A stretch of 64,000 nt of DNA, from assembly GCA_034509925.1 (NCBI GenBank), contig CM067532.1:5606142-5670141 (forward strand), read 5' to 3'. This DNA is from Hirudinaria manillensis (taxonomy: Eukaryota > Annelida > Clitellata > Hirudinida > Hirudinidae). Shown here piece by piece: positions 13,523 to 24,969 of the stretch. The notes beneath the pieces were generated by a model, which worked only from the letters and a program-made list of their open reading frames with translations, did no database searches and was not told the origin of the DNA. Made by a program: the position numbers and the translations under genes. How positions within the stretch are numbered: position 1 is the stretch's first letter; each line of letters begins with the position of its first letter.

Positions 13523-15603
13523 GGTTATTGACATCTCTAAGGATGGATTGATAAAAATTTAGATAATTTACCTTAGCCAATATCCACATGAATCTTACAG
13601 AGAGATTTGATGATGCAATGCAATATTTATTCTCTTTGAAACTAATAATTTTGTGTGGAGCAGATGTACATATGTGTACAGAAGCAAGGCTTGTCTCTAT
13701 TTCACTCGAGTTAGGCTATGATTGATTATTAAATCTAAAATTAAATTTTGGCTGGAAATCATTTGAGGTGTTCACTGAATTATGAAATTGTAAATTGTGT
13801 AGTATTTATTACATGCTTTATAAAATTAAAATTCTAAACAGAAATTTTGAAAGGAATTGTTGTGTATTTAATTAGACAGGTCGCAGATCTGCAAACAGCG
13901 TGTTCTCATTTTGGTGGCTTGTTGTTGCTTCTCATTCGTCTCAGATTGTTTTATTATTTGGTGACAGCTATCACTACATTATAGTGTATCCATTTATACC
14001 TCGACTGGCTTGTTTTTCCTTCTATGACAAATCATCCCTCACTGAAATTTCATTCTTTCATGTGAAGTATTTGCTTTGATGAAATGTACTAGGAATTGAT
14101 TGTACCTCATAATCTGACTTACATCTTGAAGGCTCATCTTGTCACTAAAATTCAGTCAAGAAAACTAATTCTTGTTTTAAACAAAATGTCGGTTTTATTC
14201 TGTAACTTTTGTTTGGTGTTTGGTTGCAGTGATAATGAATATATGTGCCTGAAAGTTTGACTTTTCATTGCTTATGAACACAAGTCAGAAATGAAAGTCG
14301 GGCTCATATGAGAAAAGTGATCATTTTGTTGCCTGGATATAGTTCATGAATGCACCTAGAATTGCATAACCTCTCTGATTGTTCATGTACCATTCCATAG
14401 ACAATCTGTGGATCAGACGTTTTTCATTGCATTGTTATTTTAAACTTAGTTTTAAGTTTGCTGTTTTTTTGCTGGTAATGCTGGTTCATTCAACTCCCCA
14501 CACATGATATGATTGCTATTTTGCTAGATTGCATTTCAGGTTTTTAATGCATAAAATGCGCACATCTCTTAATGTTCTCCAAGTTTATCAAACTAAATTT
14601 TCCCTACAAAAGACATGAATTATCTAAAAAAAACCTCCATGACTGCTTCCTTGGAAAAGATACTGGTTTCTACTATTTTCGTTTGCATGAAACGCACACA
14701 ATTAATGACATGGCTTTTTAAAGTGATGCATAGATGGATAATAAAAGTGGAATTTAAATTTATGTGTTTTTTTCTGTAACACTTGCAACTAACTAACTTG
14801 TAACGTTGCGCAGTGAAAGATATAAGTTTAACAAATCATCGTTTATTCTCCAACGTTGCTGGCGCCGGTATTATCCGCTTTAATACTCACTGGTCTTTAT
14901 CAAGTTCATTTTATTGTTAAACTTGGCATTCCACGAAGAGCAAGGTCTTCAAGATAATGGATCGCTACTTTTTATAATTGGTGATGGAGGGCTAGAGTCT
15001 TCCAGACCTGCAGGCGAACATTTTTGAACTTGCTAGTCGACCATAGAATTAGCCGGCATAGTTTTTTGGAATTTGATCTTAACCAGAATAAATGGGAATC
15101 GTTAACAGATATTAACTTTTATATATGAAAAGATTGATTGTACAATATAAATTCTCATTCACCATAGGATATATTCTGATGGCTTTATTTCACTATCTCA
15201 GAGAACTAAGCATGTGGTAAGAATATATATAATTATTAGGTCCTTCATTTAGTCTTATCATTATTTACGTCATAATCAAATAATTATATTTTATTTCAAA
15301 GAAATGATAAAAATATTTATTTTGTCTTGGTATTATCAAAACACTTTGTTTACATTTAGTGAAACACACCTTCCAGATTATCGACTCTCACGAATACTTT
15401 TCTGATCTTTTAAAGCTACTGCTGTAAGTTAAGTTTTTGGATTCCTGTAGCCGAACTAAATGTGTTTCGTAACATAAATTTAAATCTTCGGAAATGTTAA
15501 TTCCAGATAAGTAATTTGGCTCATAATTAAATTTATTTATTACTTTACGTAATAACGGTGACCTACTATTACCATGTTTCACAAATTATATTTCTAGATA
15601 GAA
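13523..15603. other. Intergenic region, TPST to LYAR
   Basis: About 2.1 kb of AT-rich sequence with the TPST 3' UTR and the LYAR promoter. No exon, RNA gene or repeat family was recognised. A locally GC-richer patch lies near 14800-15060 but has no long open frame. Confidence 0.4.
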
Positions 15604-17119
15604 ATGGTGTTCTTCAGTTGTGGTGCTTGCGGGGAATCCATGAAGAAGAACCAAGTTGAAAAACACTACACCACTAAATGCAGAAAATGTGAATTTCTTT
15701 CCTGTGTAGATTGTGGAAAGGAATTTTGGTATGTTTTTGATCATAAGGAATAAATTGAACATTCAAATATATTTCAAATTATATGTTAGGGGCAATGATT
15801 ATGCATCTCATAACAAATGCATAAGTGAAGAAGAGAAAACACATGGGGCTTTATTTAAAAAAGATCCAAATGCTAATAAAGGAGAACGCAAACAAGAAAT
15901 GTGGACTCAGGTATGATAATGCCCCAAATGACAAAGATCCCAAATAACCATCTCTAATAAGTTGGCTCTTCCAAAGCTTGTTAACATTATACTTATAGTT
16001 CACACTTTTTTGTTTAAAATTGGTTCCATTTATTACAGCAAGTCCATGCAGCAATCTGTAAGGTTAAGTGTAATCCTTCTCTTACAAGACTTCTTGAGAA
16101 ACTAAAGGATTATCCAAACATTCCTAGAAAAAAGACAAAATTTGAGGTTTGCAATGTGTTTGCTAATTAATAATAGTATTATTACTGGTTTAAATTCTAT
16201 AATAGTTTAAAGAATCAGAATAGAATATGTAGATTATCATCAATTGCATCCAGACATACAGGGATTCTGATTTTATTATTACAGAACTTTGTGAAAAATA
16301 GTTTGAGGATATATGATGGCCATCTGTTGAGCCAAGCATGGGATGCCATATCGAGTGAGCTAGAGGTAAGAATTGCCTTATAATTACATTTGTAATGAGA
16401 TTTGAAAATGGCACCAAAAAGAATTTTTAATTACAGGCTGTCAATGGAACCAAACCAATAGAATGCCAAGAACAGCCTGAAAAGGAACTCTCTGAGTCAA
16501 AAATTCATGATGATGATAAACAAATTTCAAGCAAGAAGAGGAAGGCTGATGATGATGATGAAGAATCCCAACCTAAGCCCAAGAAAAATGGCTTGTGCGA
16601 CCCCAGTAAGTAACTTTAACATTAATATTAAGTGACCTATTTACATTGTTATTGTTATATTTTGCTAATCCAGGATTAATAATTATGGTTATTACATATT
16701 ACACAAATACATACATCAATAAACATGCAATTATTTGTGTGAATTAATGCACTCTTGTTGATAACCTTTCTTTTTATCTTTATGAAAGTGAAAATTGTTA
16801 ATCTTAGACACGAAAGATGACATTAATGAAACAGCTCCACTCAAATGGACATCAGTAATTAAGGAAGTGTTGAATGAGACACTGGATCACAAAATGACTG
16901 TCAAAAAGTTGAGAAAAAAGGTGATGCTGAAACTAATCATTGTTTTCATTTGAAAATTTGGTAATGCTAAATGATTGAAAAAAATATTTGTAGGTAATTG
17001 CCAAAATGAAATCAAGCACAAACCTAACCCCAGAGGAAATGAAAGAAAAGTTTAACAAAAAGCTTGCCAAGAACTCTCACATTAAGATTGTGGATGATGT
17101 TGTTACTTTGTGTGATTAG
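15604..17119 (+). CDS. LYAR: LYAR, cell growth-regulating nucleolar protein
   Basis: LYAR is a nucleolar zinc-finger protein involved in pre-rRNA processing and ribosome biogenesis. Seven exons join in frame: 15604-15728, 15790-15910, 16039-16146, 16285-16365, 16437-16605, 16808-16920 and 16994-17119. The N-terminus MVFFSCGACGESMKKNQVEK opens the twin LYAR-type C2HC fingers; KCRKCEFLSCVDCGKEFWGN and YASHNKCISE complete them. IPRKKTKFENFVKNSLRIYD aligns with human VPRKKAKFQNWMKNSLKVHN. A lysine/aspartate-rich linker (KKRKADDDDEE, from a GAT repeat) leads to the conserved C-terminal module: APLKWTSVIKEVLNETLDHK, VKKLRKKVIAKM and FNKKLAKN. The protein is shorter than human LYAR because the basic linker is reduced. 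It converges on CBY1 with about 210 bp between stop codons. Confidence 0.95.
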
Positions 17120-17332
17120 TTCCTTAATGATGTTAGCATGGTATCGTTGTTAGTTAAATTAATAAAACCCTCTGAAGCAAATACTTTGTTGAATAAGTGT
17201 TCCATGCAATGTAGTCTATGTATGATTAACTATTTCTACAAAAGTCCACAAGCCTCACTAGGGAACATAGTTTATATTGAAAAAGTGATCAAGATTTTAT
17301 GGAATGTTTGAAGATTTTATTGAGGGTGTCAT

Positions 17333-17837
17333 TCAACTCGTCCTTTTTTTATTCATCTTTTTAAATTCTTCAATTAAGTAGGATTGCATTTGATTTTCAG
17401 ACATTTTCTTGGCCAACTGCAATTTAATTTATCAAGATCAGTTTGAGCCTTTTTTAAAGTTAACAATCCAGCTTAAGTACCATATCCAGAAGAATTTCAA
17501 TTTTTAAATTTAGTAAATTCTTCTCCTCACTGATCTGTTTTATTTCCTTTCTCAATTTTTTAATTTCCTTGCCTGAATCGTTATTTTCTTCTGAAAACAT
17601 CAGTACACCTTATCAATTTCAACTTACAATTTTGTAATTAAGTGTTTGCTTACCGATTATCCAATCGCCACTCTCAAAACTCAACAAATTGTCTCCAAGC
17701 TTCACTTTGATATCCTTTATGTCGGGTCCAAATTCTGCTTTAAGTTCTTCAGCAGTAAGGTTCAAATTTGAGAGAGAAGCCGCCTTTCTTGCTGGCCCTC
17801 TCTTTGGATTAAATTTATTGTTGAAGAAACTAAGCAT
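17333..17837 (-). CDS. CBY1: Chibby homologue (CBY1)
   Basis: Chibby is a small coiled-coil protein that antagonises beta-catenin and works at the ciliary base and distal centriole. Three exons read leftwards, 17654-17837, 17481-17590 and 17333-17416, giving 125 residues (human 126). The N-terminus MLSFFNNKFNPKRGPARKAA matches human MPFFGNTFSPKKTPPRKSAS, including the SLSNL 14-3-3-type serine context. LLSFESGDWIIG matches LKFENGQWI. The coiled coil has KEIKKLRKEIKQISEEKNLL and LKIEILLDM, and ends LAKKMSENQM. The last intron is short, about 64 nt, and was set by the join LLDM-LAKKM, which mirrors human LLDMLSEST. Confidence 0.95.
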
Positions 17838-19269
17838 TATCGACAGACGTTCGGATAAGTTAAGATGACGACCGCAGCTTGAATTGAAACTATTGACAAC
17901 AAAATAAACCGACGGCAGCCAGTAACTAATTTTTGTTCGAAATTTTGCATAAATACCCCTGTAATTATTAACAATTCAAATTAATACAATTTATAGAATT
18001 TTTCCCAAGAGGTTAATGTTTGTTACAAATTAAATTTAAAATCTGTTCCCACACCCACTTAACAAATAAAACATTTTTGGATAACGGTGCGGGTTCAATC
18101 TTCCTGTCCATTTTCGTGCAATTAACTATTTCTTATATCTGGGCCTCATACTTATTTTTTTAATTCGAAATGGCCAACAACGAAATCGAAAGGATTTCCT
18201 GGAAGTCACCCAAGTCAGATTTCAGTTTTTCAATTGTATTTGCATACATAGCATACCTGCTTGGCTATTATTCCACATATCGCTGCAAAGACGATTTAGC
18301 TCATAGGATATTTTTTTAATTCATATCAATCATCTTAACATTACCATAATTTCACCGTTAAACAAAGCAAATCACTTCCGCATTATGTACAGAAAATCGG
18401 TGATTTTTAATTTTTGTTGCACACCTTACAGCTGACCGATATATGTTATTCAGTTATTATACTAGAGCACCACATGTGTATGACTTCACGGTTACCACTG
18501 TTTGTTTTAAAACATGGCAGTATACAGATCAGTTCCGGAAAGAGATCTAACGATATTGAAAATGTGCAAGGGTCTTTTACTATCTGAATATCTAAGGAAA
18601 GGGTCGGTAAACTACTTCGACACAACAGAACTGTAATGGCTGAATAGCTATACTCGCGACACTTAATGGATAGCTTATCTTAACATGTTTCTTGGCTCCA
18701 TCAAGCATCTACCCCCCAGCAAATGAACAGTCAACTTTCCAGCGTGTTTAGTTGGAATCAAAGTTGTCATTGCCATTCATCTGAACATCAATGACAATGG
18801 CACCAGCGTGAATAAACTTAAAAGTGTAAAAAGATATCTGAGCCTTAAAATAGGACTCCTAGTCGACGAAGCTCTATATAGGTTTCATATATATATGGCT
18901 CTATAGGTTTAAAGCAACTCCAAAAGCAGACCCCATGTTTACAATGCAGGGGCCTCCAACCTCAGGCCTTCCAGATCATTTTGCAGTTTTAGTGGCTCAA
19001 CAGAATAGGTTGCATAAGCAAGTATTGACTCTTACCACCAAAAGTTCTACCCAGAAATTACTAATCAAGTGAAGGAACAAATAATGACAGGGAAGAATAA
19101 TTGAAGCAGTAGGATTTATTAAAACCAGCTGCTTTGTGGCGAGCACTTTGACATAAAAATCTTAAATAAAATTTATGTTTTAGTTCACTCCAAACTGAAC
19201 AATATTCCTGATGATAAAAGACTACAGCATTAAACAACATATCAGGTCCTGGTAAGAAATATTTACAAA
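17838..19269. other. Intergenic region, CBY1 to NEDD1
   Basis: It holds the CBY1 promoter and the 3' flank of NEDD1. Between about 18480 and 19060 the plus strand has interrupted open stretches (for example PERDLTILKMCKGLLLSEYL and VVIAIHLNINDNG) that look protein-like but carry several stops. This may be a decayed mobile element. I could not assign a family. Confidence 0.35.
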
Positions 19270-22200
19270 TTACTGAAAACTCTTCTTGAGCAAGGCATTT
19301 TCTTCTCGCAGCTGTTTGATCTCACTTAAAAGCTGTGGTTCGTGAATGGAAGACTGAAGTAGATGCTGGAGAACCAACTGGTAAAAATTAATTTTCATTT
19401 TTTAGTCAAAAATCACAAAAAAAAACTATGACATCAGTTACACAATCACTCAAATATAATACTAATACTACTAAAAAAAATACTAGTGCAAGAAGCACTT
19501 GTTGAAAATGTTTAGCATATGTTTGCGAAAAGAAGTACAAGTTCAAACCTGCTGTTCGTGAAATTTCTTAACCATTTCGACATGTAGATTCAGGAAACCC
19601 CTGTGAAGTTGCTCGAAACAGTCTTGAACTTCCTCTCGTACAACCTTCCTCAGCAACTCAATTGGCAGAGAATCGAGAGGACTTGTGGTGCCTGCTGCCC
19701 CGATAAGATTGTCATCGAATTTGTTTTTCAAATTTTCCAATGACATTTTGGCACATAGTTCAATGGATTTAGCATTCACATCTCTGTTGATGCTGTCTTC
19801 TGGTGGATTTAACAAACTGTCCAATTCTTTAAGTGGTGCACCTTTATAGATTCACATAATATATTACAATGCAAGCTTGTAACAGGTAAACAGTTTGTTC
19901 ATTAGTTGGAATATGGGCAATAAAAAATAAACAAAGTTCCATTCATAACTGATTGATACGTTGGCTTAGAAAATAGTAATATAATTAATAATCAAGCAGG
20001 ATAAATGATTTCTATATATAATTTGAAAAGAAACAACGGAATAAATTTAAAACATATTTCTAACTGTCACCTGATTGATGTAAGCTTGGGGTATTTCCAA
20101 ATATCTAGAATGGAAAATTACAATATTTGTTTTAGTAAATCCTGAGAGTCCTATCTAATTAATTATCATAAATTAAAATAAAAACAAAACAATAAATCAT
20201 TCAATTCAATATATGCCAAGTTGTTCTTACTGGAGTGAAACTGCTATCAATTTTACAAGGAGTATTAAAATCTAATTTAGGTTGTCGTATGGCAGAGCTA
20301 GCTGCTAAAGGTGAGAAAATCGTAGCTGGAAACAAATTAAAAATGAACTTTAAATAACCTCGATAATATCATTGTAATTATAATTGATTAGATTTGAAAA
20401 CTCTCCTTGGCATGCATAAACATCATATAAAGGCTGTGATTAATTAGGCATCCATAAGTGACTTACATGTGGCTGCATGTATTGAAGGCTCTGAGATGAT
20501 ACTGTCTGTCAATATCCCATCTATGCTCTGCTTTGAATCCCTTTTTGATGATTCAATGCCTGATTTGTTTTTGTTTTTTTTTCAAATAACTTTATTAATC
20601 ACCTGGAAATGTTTTTTGTTAGTTCTGCAATTACCTTCACTTCTGAAAGGTGAAAATATGTCATCGTTTCTGTCGATTGAAGCAGAAGCATTTTTAAGGA
20701 CACCTGATGGATGGTTATCTAAAAATTAATTAAATTAATGACATGTAATTTATGAAAATATTGGATTTATTCCAGCAATATTTCATCAATACAGCTTATT
20801 GGATATAATGTCACTGCTTGTATCAAAACTCAAATTAATCAATAAATTTAATTTATTTACTGGTTTTAATTTAATTTATTTATTGCATAATATTCCAAAC
20901 AAACCTTCTGGTTCAGGCAATGGTACTTCTTCAATCATACGAATGTTTGGCTGTGACTTGTTCTAAAAGGTAGACAAAGCATAAAAGGTAGACAAAGCAA
21001 AGAGTAATCAATGTTAATGTCAATGTTAATGAAAAATATTCATTTATTATTTAATTCTGTTTATTTTAGCAGTGTTGCTTTTTGCTTAAAGTTTCATTTT
21101 CTTATCTTTTATCTCAGATAGAAAAACCAATCGTTCTGAAATGTTATTTAATTGTCGAGGTATATTAAATAAATTCATAAACTCAAAAAATGCTGATTTT
21201 CAATAAATTTGTAGCATTTATTCCAAGGCTGACAATGAGAATGTTAAGTTAATGACAACCAACCTCATTGAATTTGCTTTCAAATCTCAAGGAATTCACT
21301 GGCGAAGTGTGGGCATGCTCGGTCATGAATGCATGCATCTGTTGACGGAGGTCATAGAAACGAATTTGTCCGCTGGACATGCCAACAACTACGGTGCATC
21401 CATTACAATGAACGTCAATTGACATGGGTTTATCATCGAAACATTTGGAATTAAGCACTCTGAAAACAAAGCAGGCCTTTAGAATACTTAGTAAAACTAT
21501 TCAAGACATTTGAAGTTTATATAAAAAAAGAAATAAATCTGAAAAAAAGAAAACTGAAAAGATTGACAAATGCAAATAACAAGAACCTTTTGTTAGAGAT
21601 GTCATAGAAAAAAATCTTTTTGTCGAGTCCAACACTCATCATGAAATTTTTGTTGACAGGTGAAAAGGTGAGACAATTAATTGGTGCAGAGTGGACATTT
21701 GGGAAAGAATGGCAAAGTTGCTTTTGTTTCACATCAAATATGCAAATAGATCCATCATCAGATGAGGATGATAGGATATTTTTGTAGAAATTACTAAACC
21801 TCAGACAGGAGATTCTCTGGAAAATAATTTTAAAAATAATTATAACAACAAACAATTTACTAGATCTACCACAATTACCACATACCAATTTATTTGGTGA
21901 AGGAATTGAGTAAAATGCACCCATCATCTTCCTGTATATTGAAACGTTTCCATTATCAAATCCTGCAGCAAATGTTGAATCACTGTGACTATGCTGCAGG
22001 GCAGTGACACACACTTTTATACCCTGTCAGAATAACATAGTCTTTATAAATAATTCATCATAATTCATTCCTATTCAAAGCACATATACCAAAATGAGGT
22101 AAATATGTTTACTATGATAATAAAACAGACAAATGAACTATAATTAAAACATAAGAATTCCAAGACATACCTCATAGGTATTTTTAAACTTTCTGCTTTT

Positions 22201-23515
22201 GACATCCCATGTTCGTATCAAACCATTTCTGCCACCAACCAATAAATTGTTCGAATGATCAAAAGAGACACATGACATTCCCAGCTTCAAAAGCAAATAG
22301 AACAAAAAACAATCATTTACAAAAAAATAACATAAAACGCTTAATTTGATATCACGGTTCAATTCTCAATAGACCCACTCATTTTATTTACAATTTGAAA
22401 GCAGATAAGGGTTGATATCTAAATTGGACAAAGATAGATTATGTGGATGATTATCACATCAGTAGCAACAAACATGAATGATGAGAATTGTTATAACCTC
22501 ACAATTATTTAAAACCACTTATAAATTTTTTGGACAAAACTATTGTACATCTATGGCCTATCTTGGTCAGTGCCTTTTGGCTTTTGTGATAAACATAGTA
22601 GGGATGTACCAGATTTTGGTTCTGTCCATTTTCTGACCAAATTTTAGCTAATATCCATCAAATCTGATTCTTTTGTTTATTCATCACATCCTAGGATAAA
22701 TAAGGCATTCAAAATATCTCCTAACATGCACAATAAAAGTTTGCTTTTCAATGACATTATGAAGTTACAACATGTTTTCTGATAATTCTATTAGTGTTTG
22801 CAAAATTTACTGCTTTGATTTTACAATTTAATGTTCTAATTTGACTCAAATTACTCAATCTTTATTCTGCTTTACAAATGTGAACTTTAAATTTTGTGTA
22901 AATTTGCTGGATATCATCATTTAATCAATAAAATAGGGTTGAGCCAATATGCATGTAGCATTGGTCTAGTTAATTTTTTTTAGAAATTGGCTACTTCCAG
23001 ATTTCACTTAAAATTCTCTGATCAGATTCAAATTATTCAAATCCCTAAAATATGGTCAAGGATCCATTTAGAGTGAGTTAAAAAAATATTTTCCTCAATA
23101 AGAATACATAAGTATTTATTAAAATTTACACTGAATTAGATACTTACAAACAAATGAAAAATATTATTAAATAAATCACTTAGTGTAATATATGCTCTAT
23201 GCACTTACACAATCTTCGTCGACGAATGTTTCTGCATTACTGAGATTCCTAATTATAATCTGTCCGCTAGGCGAAGAGCATCCTGCCAAATACTAGTTAG
23301 GCAAACAAAGACAAATAAAAAAATTGAACAATTTTGGAATAACAATTAAGAAGTATTTCAATTCTAGCCATAAACTCTACCTGATTATCAGCTGACCAGC
23401 AAAGTGATGAGGTTTCGCCATTATAAATCGATCGATCGACCAAAATTAATCGCGAACTATCCGTTCTCCAAAGTTTAACGTTATTTCCACCACTAACAAG
23501 AGATAGGTCTCCCAT
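19270..23515 (-). CDS. NEDD1: NEDD1, WD40 gamma-tubulin ring complex targeting factor
   Basis: NEDD1 recruits the gamma-tubulin ring complex to centrosomes and spindles. The gene reads leftwards from 23515. The N-terminal WD40 propeller is spread over exons 23381-23515 (MGDLSLVSGGNNVKLWRTDS), 23209-23292 (YLAGCSSPSGQIII), 22171-22284 (LLVGGRNGLIRTWDVKSRKF), about 21900-22014 (FAAGFDNGNVSIYRK), about 21595-21820 (SSSDDGSICIFDVKQKQL, VGLDKKIFFYDISN) and about 21265-21460 (VVVGMSSGQIRFYDLRQQ). A serine/proline-rich middle follows in exons near 20900, 20640-20720, 20465-20570 and 20230-20330. The C-terminal helical module at 19543-19840 and 19270-19380 has LRKVVREEVQDCFEQLHRGF, LHVEMVKKFHEQQ and IKQLREENALLKK. 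These match human QNMIQETLDDFREACHRDIV and IERLREENKRL. Short middle-exon boundaries are approximate. Confidence 0.93.
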
Positions 23516-24688
23516 TCTTTAACATAACAGGACTAGAGTAATGATTATTAGTATTCGCACCATACAGATTTAAATTATTCCAAAGTAAACAATGATAAGC
23601 CATGCGCCAAAATTTAAATTACATTTTCATAAACATGGTATATTTAAATTAATCAAAAATAATTTTAATTTAAAACGTTGTATAAATAGCTAATTGAATT
23701 AAATATTGGAAAAAGTGAAATTACATTGTCTCTTGCTCTTTTCCGTGGGAAGGGTAGCACATATCCTAGTAAGAATAATTATGCATACAGGGAGGAGTCT
23801 TAATAGGAGTCTAGCTCCTCCAGCTAGAGTTTGTTCAAAGAAAAAAGTGGAGAGCTATAATATTTAACATTTAACTGGGATATTTGGAATATATTTAACG
23901 TGTCAAAATTATTTATCAACATTAGCTGTTTTCCATATTTGTTATATTTCCACTATTTAGAACAAAACGAGTGACATAAAACACCCTACACCAGGGCACT
24001 CCACCCCCACGAACGCCCTAAAGGGGGCTCTATCTTAGCGCCGGCCTGGGATCGAACGCGGCACACAACGTGAGCGCTAGTTGTCCACTCACTACTTACA
24101 CAATAGCCTAAGCGTGAAATGAATCAACATTTAAAGTGGTTATCTAAAAAAATGTCCGCCAATATTTAGTACCCTTCCCTCTCTGCTCTAAGACGCTCTC
24201 TGCTCTTAGGCAGCACATCAATATAATCCGCCTCATTATTTCATAGCAGGATCTCAAAATTGAGATTCACAGATTATTGTAGACTTGCAAAAATAATGCT
24301 TTCTTTAATTAAAATTTATATTAATTGTCACAATCTTTCTCAAAGACTTTCACGACCATTTCGGTAAATTATTAAATTAATTAGAATAGTTTCTTAAATG
24401 TCTTGACAAGATAAAAAATAATTTTGACATTGCAACCGTCATTTTTAGAATCTGACCTTTTCAGCTGCCCTTCGGTTTTAGACGACTTCATTCTCAAAAT
24501 TTTTTTTAAACGGGTTGGAGTTATGTATCAGAAATTTATTTTAATTTCGTGAAGGATGTGAGTGCACGTATTAAATATTGTGCGCTGTCTACTGCTGTAA
24601 ACAATATAAGATATACGTTCAGTAATAAGTGGGGGAGCTCTGGAAGTGGAGGACTGTAGTGTGGTTGAATTTTTCTGCTCTGAAAAAA
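23516..24688. other. Divergent intergenic region, NEDD1 / MIC60
   Basis: It separates two head-to-head genes and should hold both promoters. It contains a tRNA-derived SINE candidate at 23975-24119 (listed separately). A small imperfect duplication near 24183-24210 repeats CTCTGCTC(T)TA. Nothing else was recognised. Confidence 0.4.
23975..24119 (-). repeat. tRNA-derived SINE candidate
   Basis: On the minus strand this GC-rich island carries an RNA polymerase III B box, CGTTCGATCCC (complement within 24045-24060). About 27 nt upstream is an A-box-like AGTGAGTGGACAACTAGCGC (complement within 24074-24098). Spacing and order fit a tRNA-like promoter. The rest does not fold as a functional tRNA by eye and continues into a non-tRNA tail with GGGCGTTCGTGGGGGTGG, as in invertebrate SINEs. 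The family is unknown. Copy number, which I cannot measure, would decide it. Confidence 0.55.
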
Positions 24689-24969
24689 ATGTTTAAGATA
24701 TCGTCTGCTGTGCCCAAGTTGTTGACGGTTTGTATAAATAATTTCTGAAAGCTTAGCTTAATGAACATGACCTTCCTCCGATTATCGTGCACCGGTACTT
24801 AATTTATTAATTGTATATGAATTGAGCAGAAGGGGCAAACATTGAAATGCACGTATCGTCACTTCAAAACAACTAATGTGGTCCATTGTCAAGAAGCTAC
24901 CCAACCCAAAAAGTATATTTTAATTATTTGCTGACCATTCCTTCTCTGTAATACACTTTCTACATCATT

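Noticed and set aside
24045-24098. Functional tRNA gene on the minus strand
   Set aside because: A and B boxes are present but no cloverleaf with a proper acceptor stem is visible; a tRNA-derived SINE fits better.
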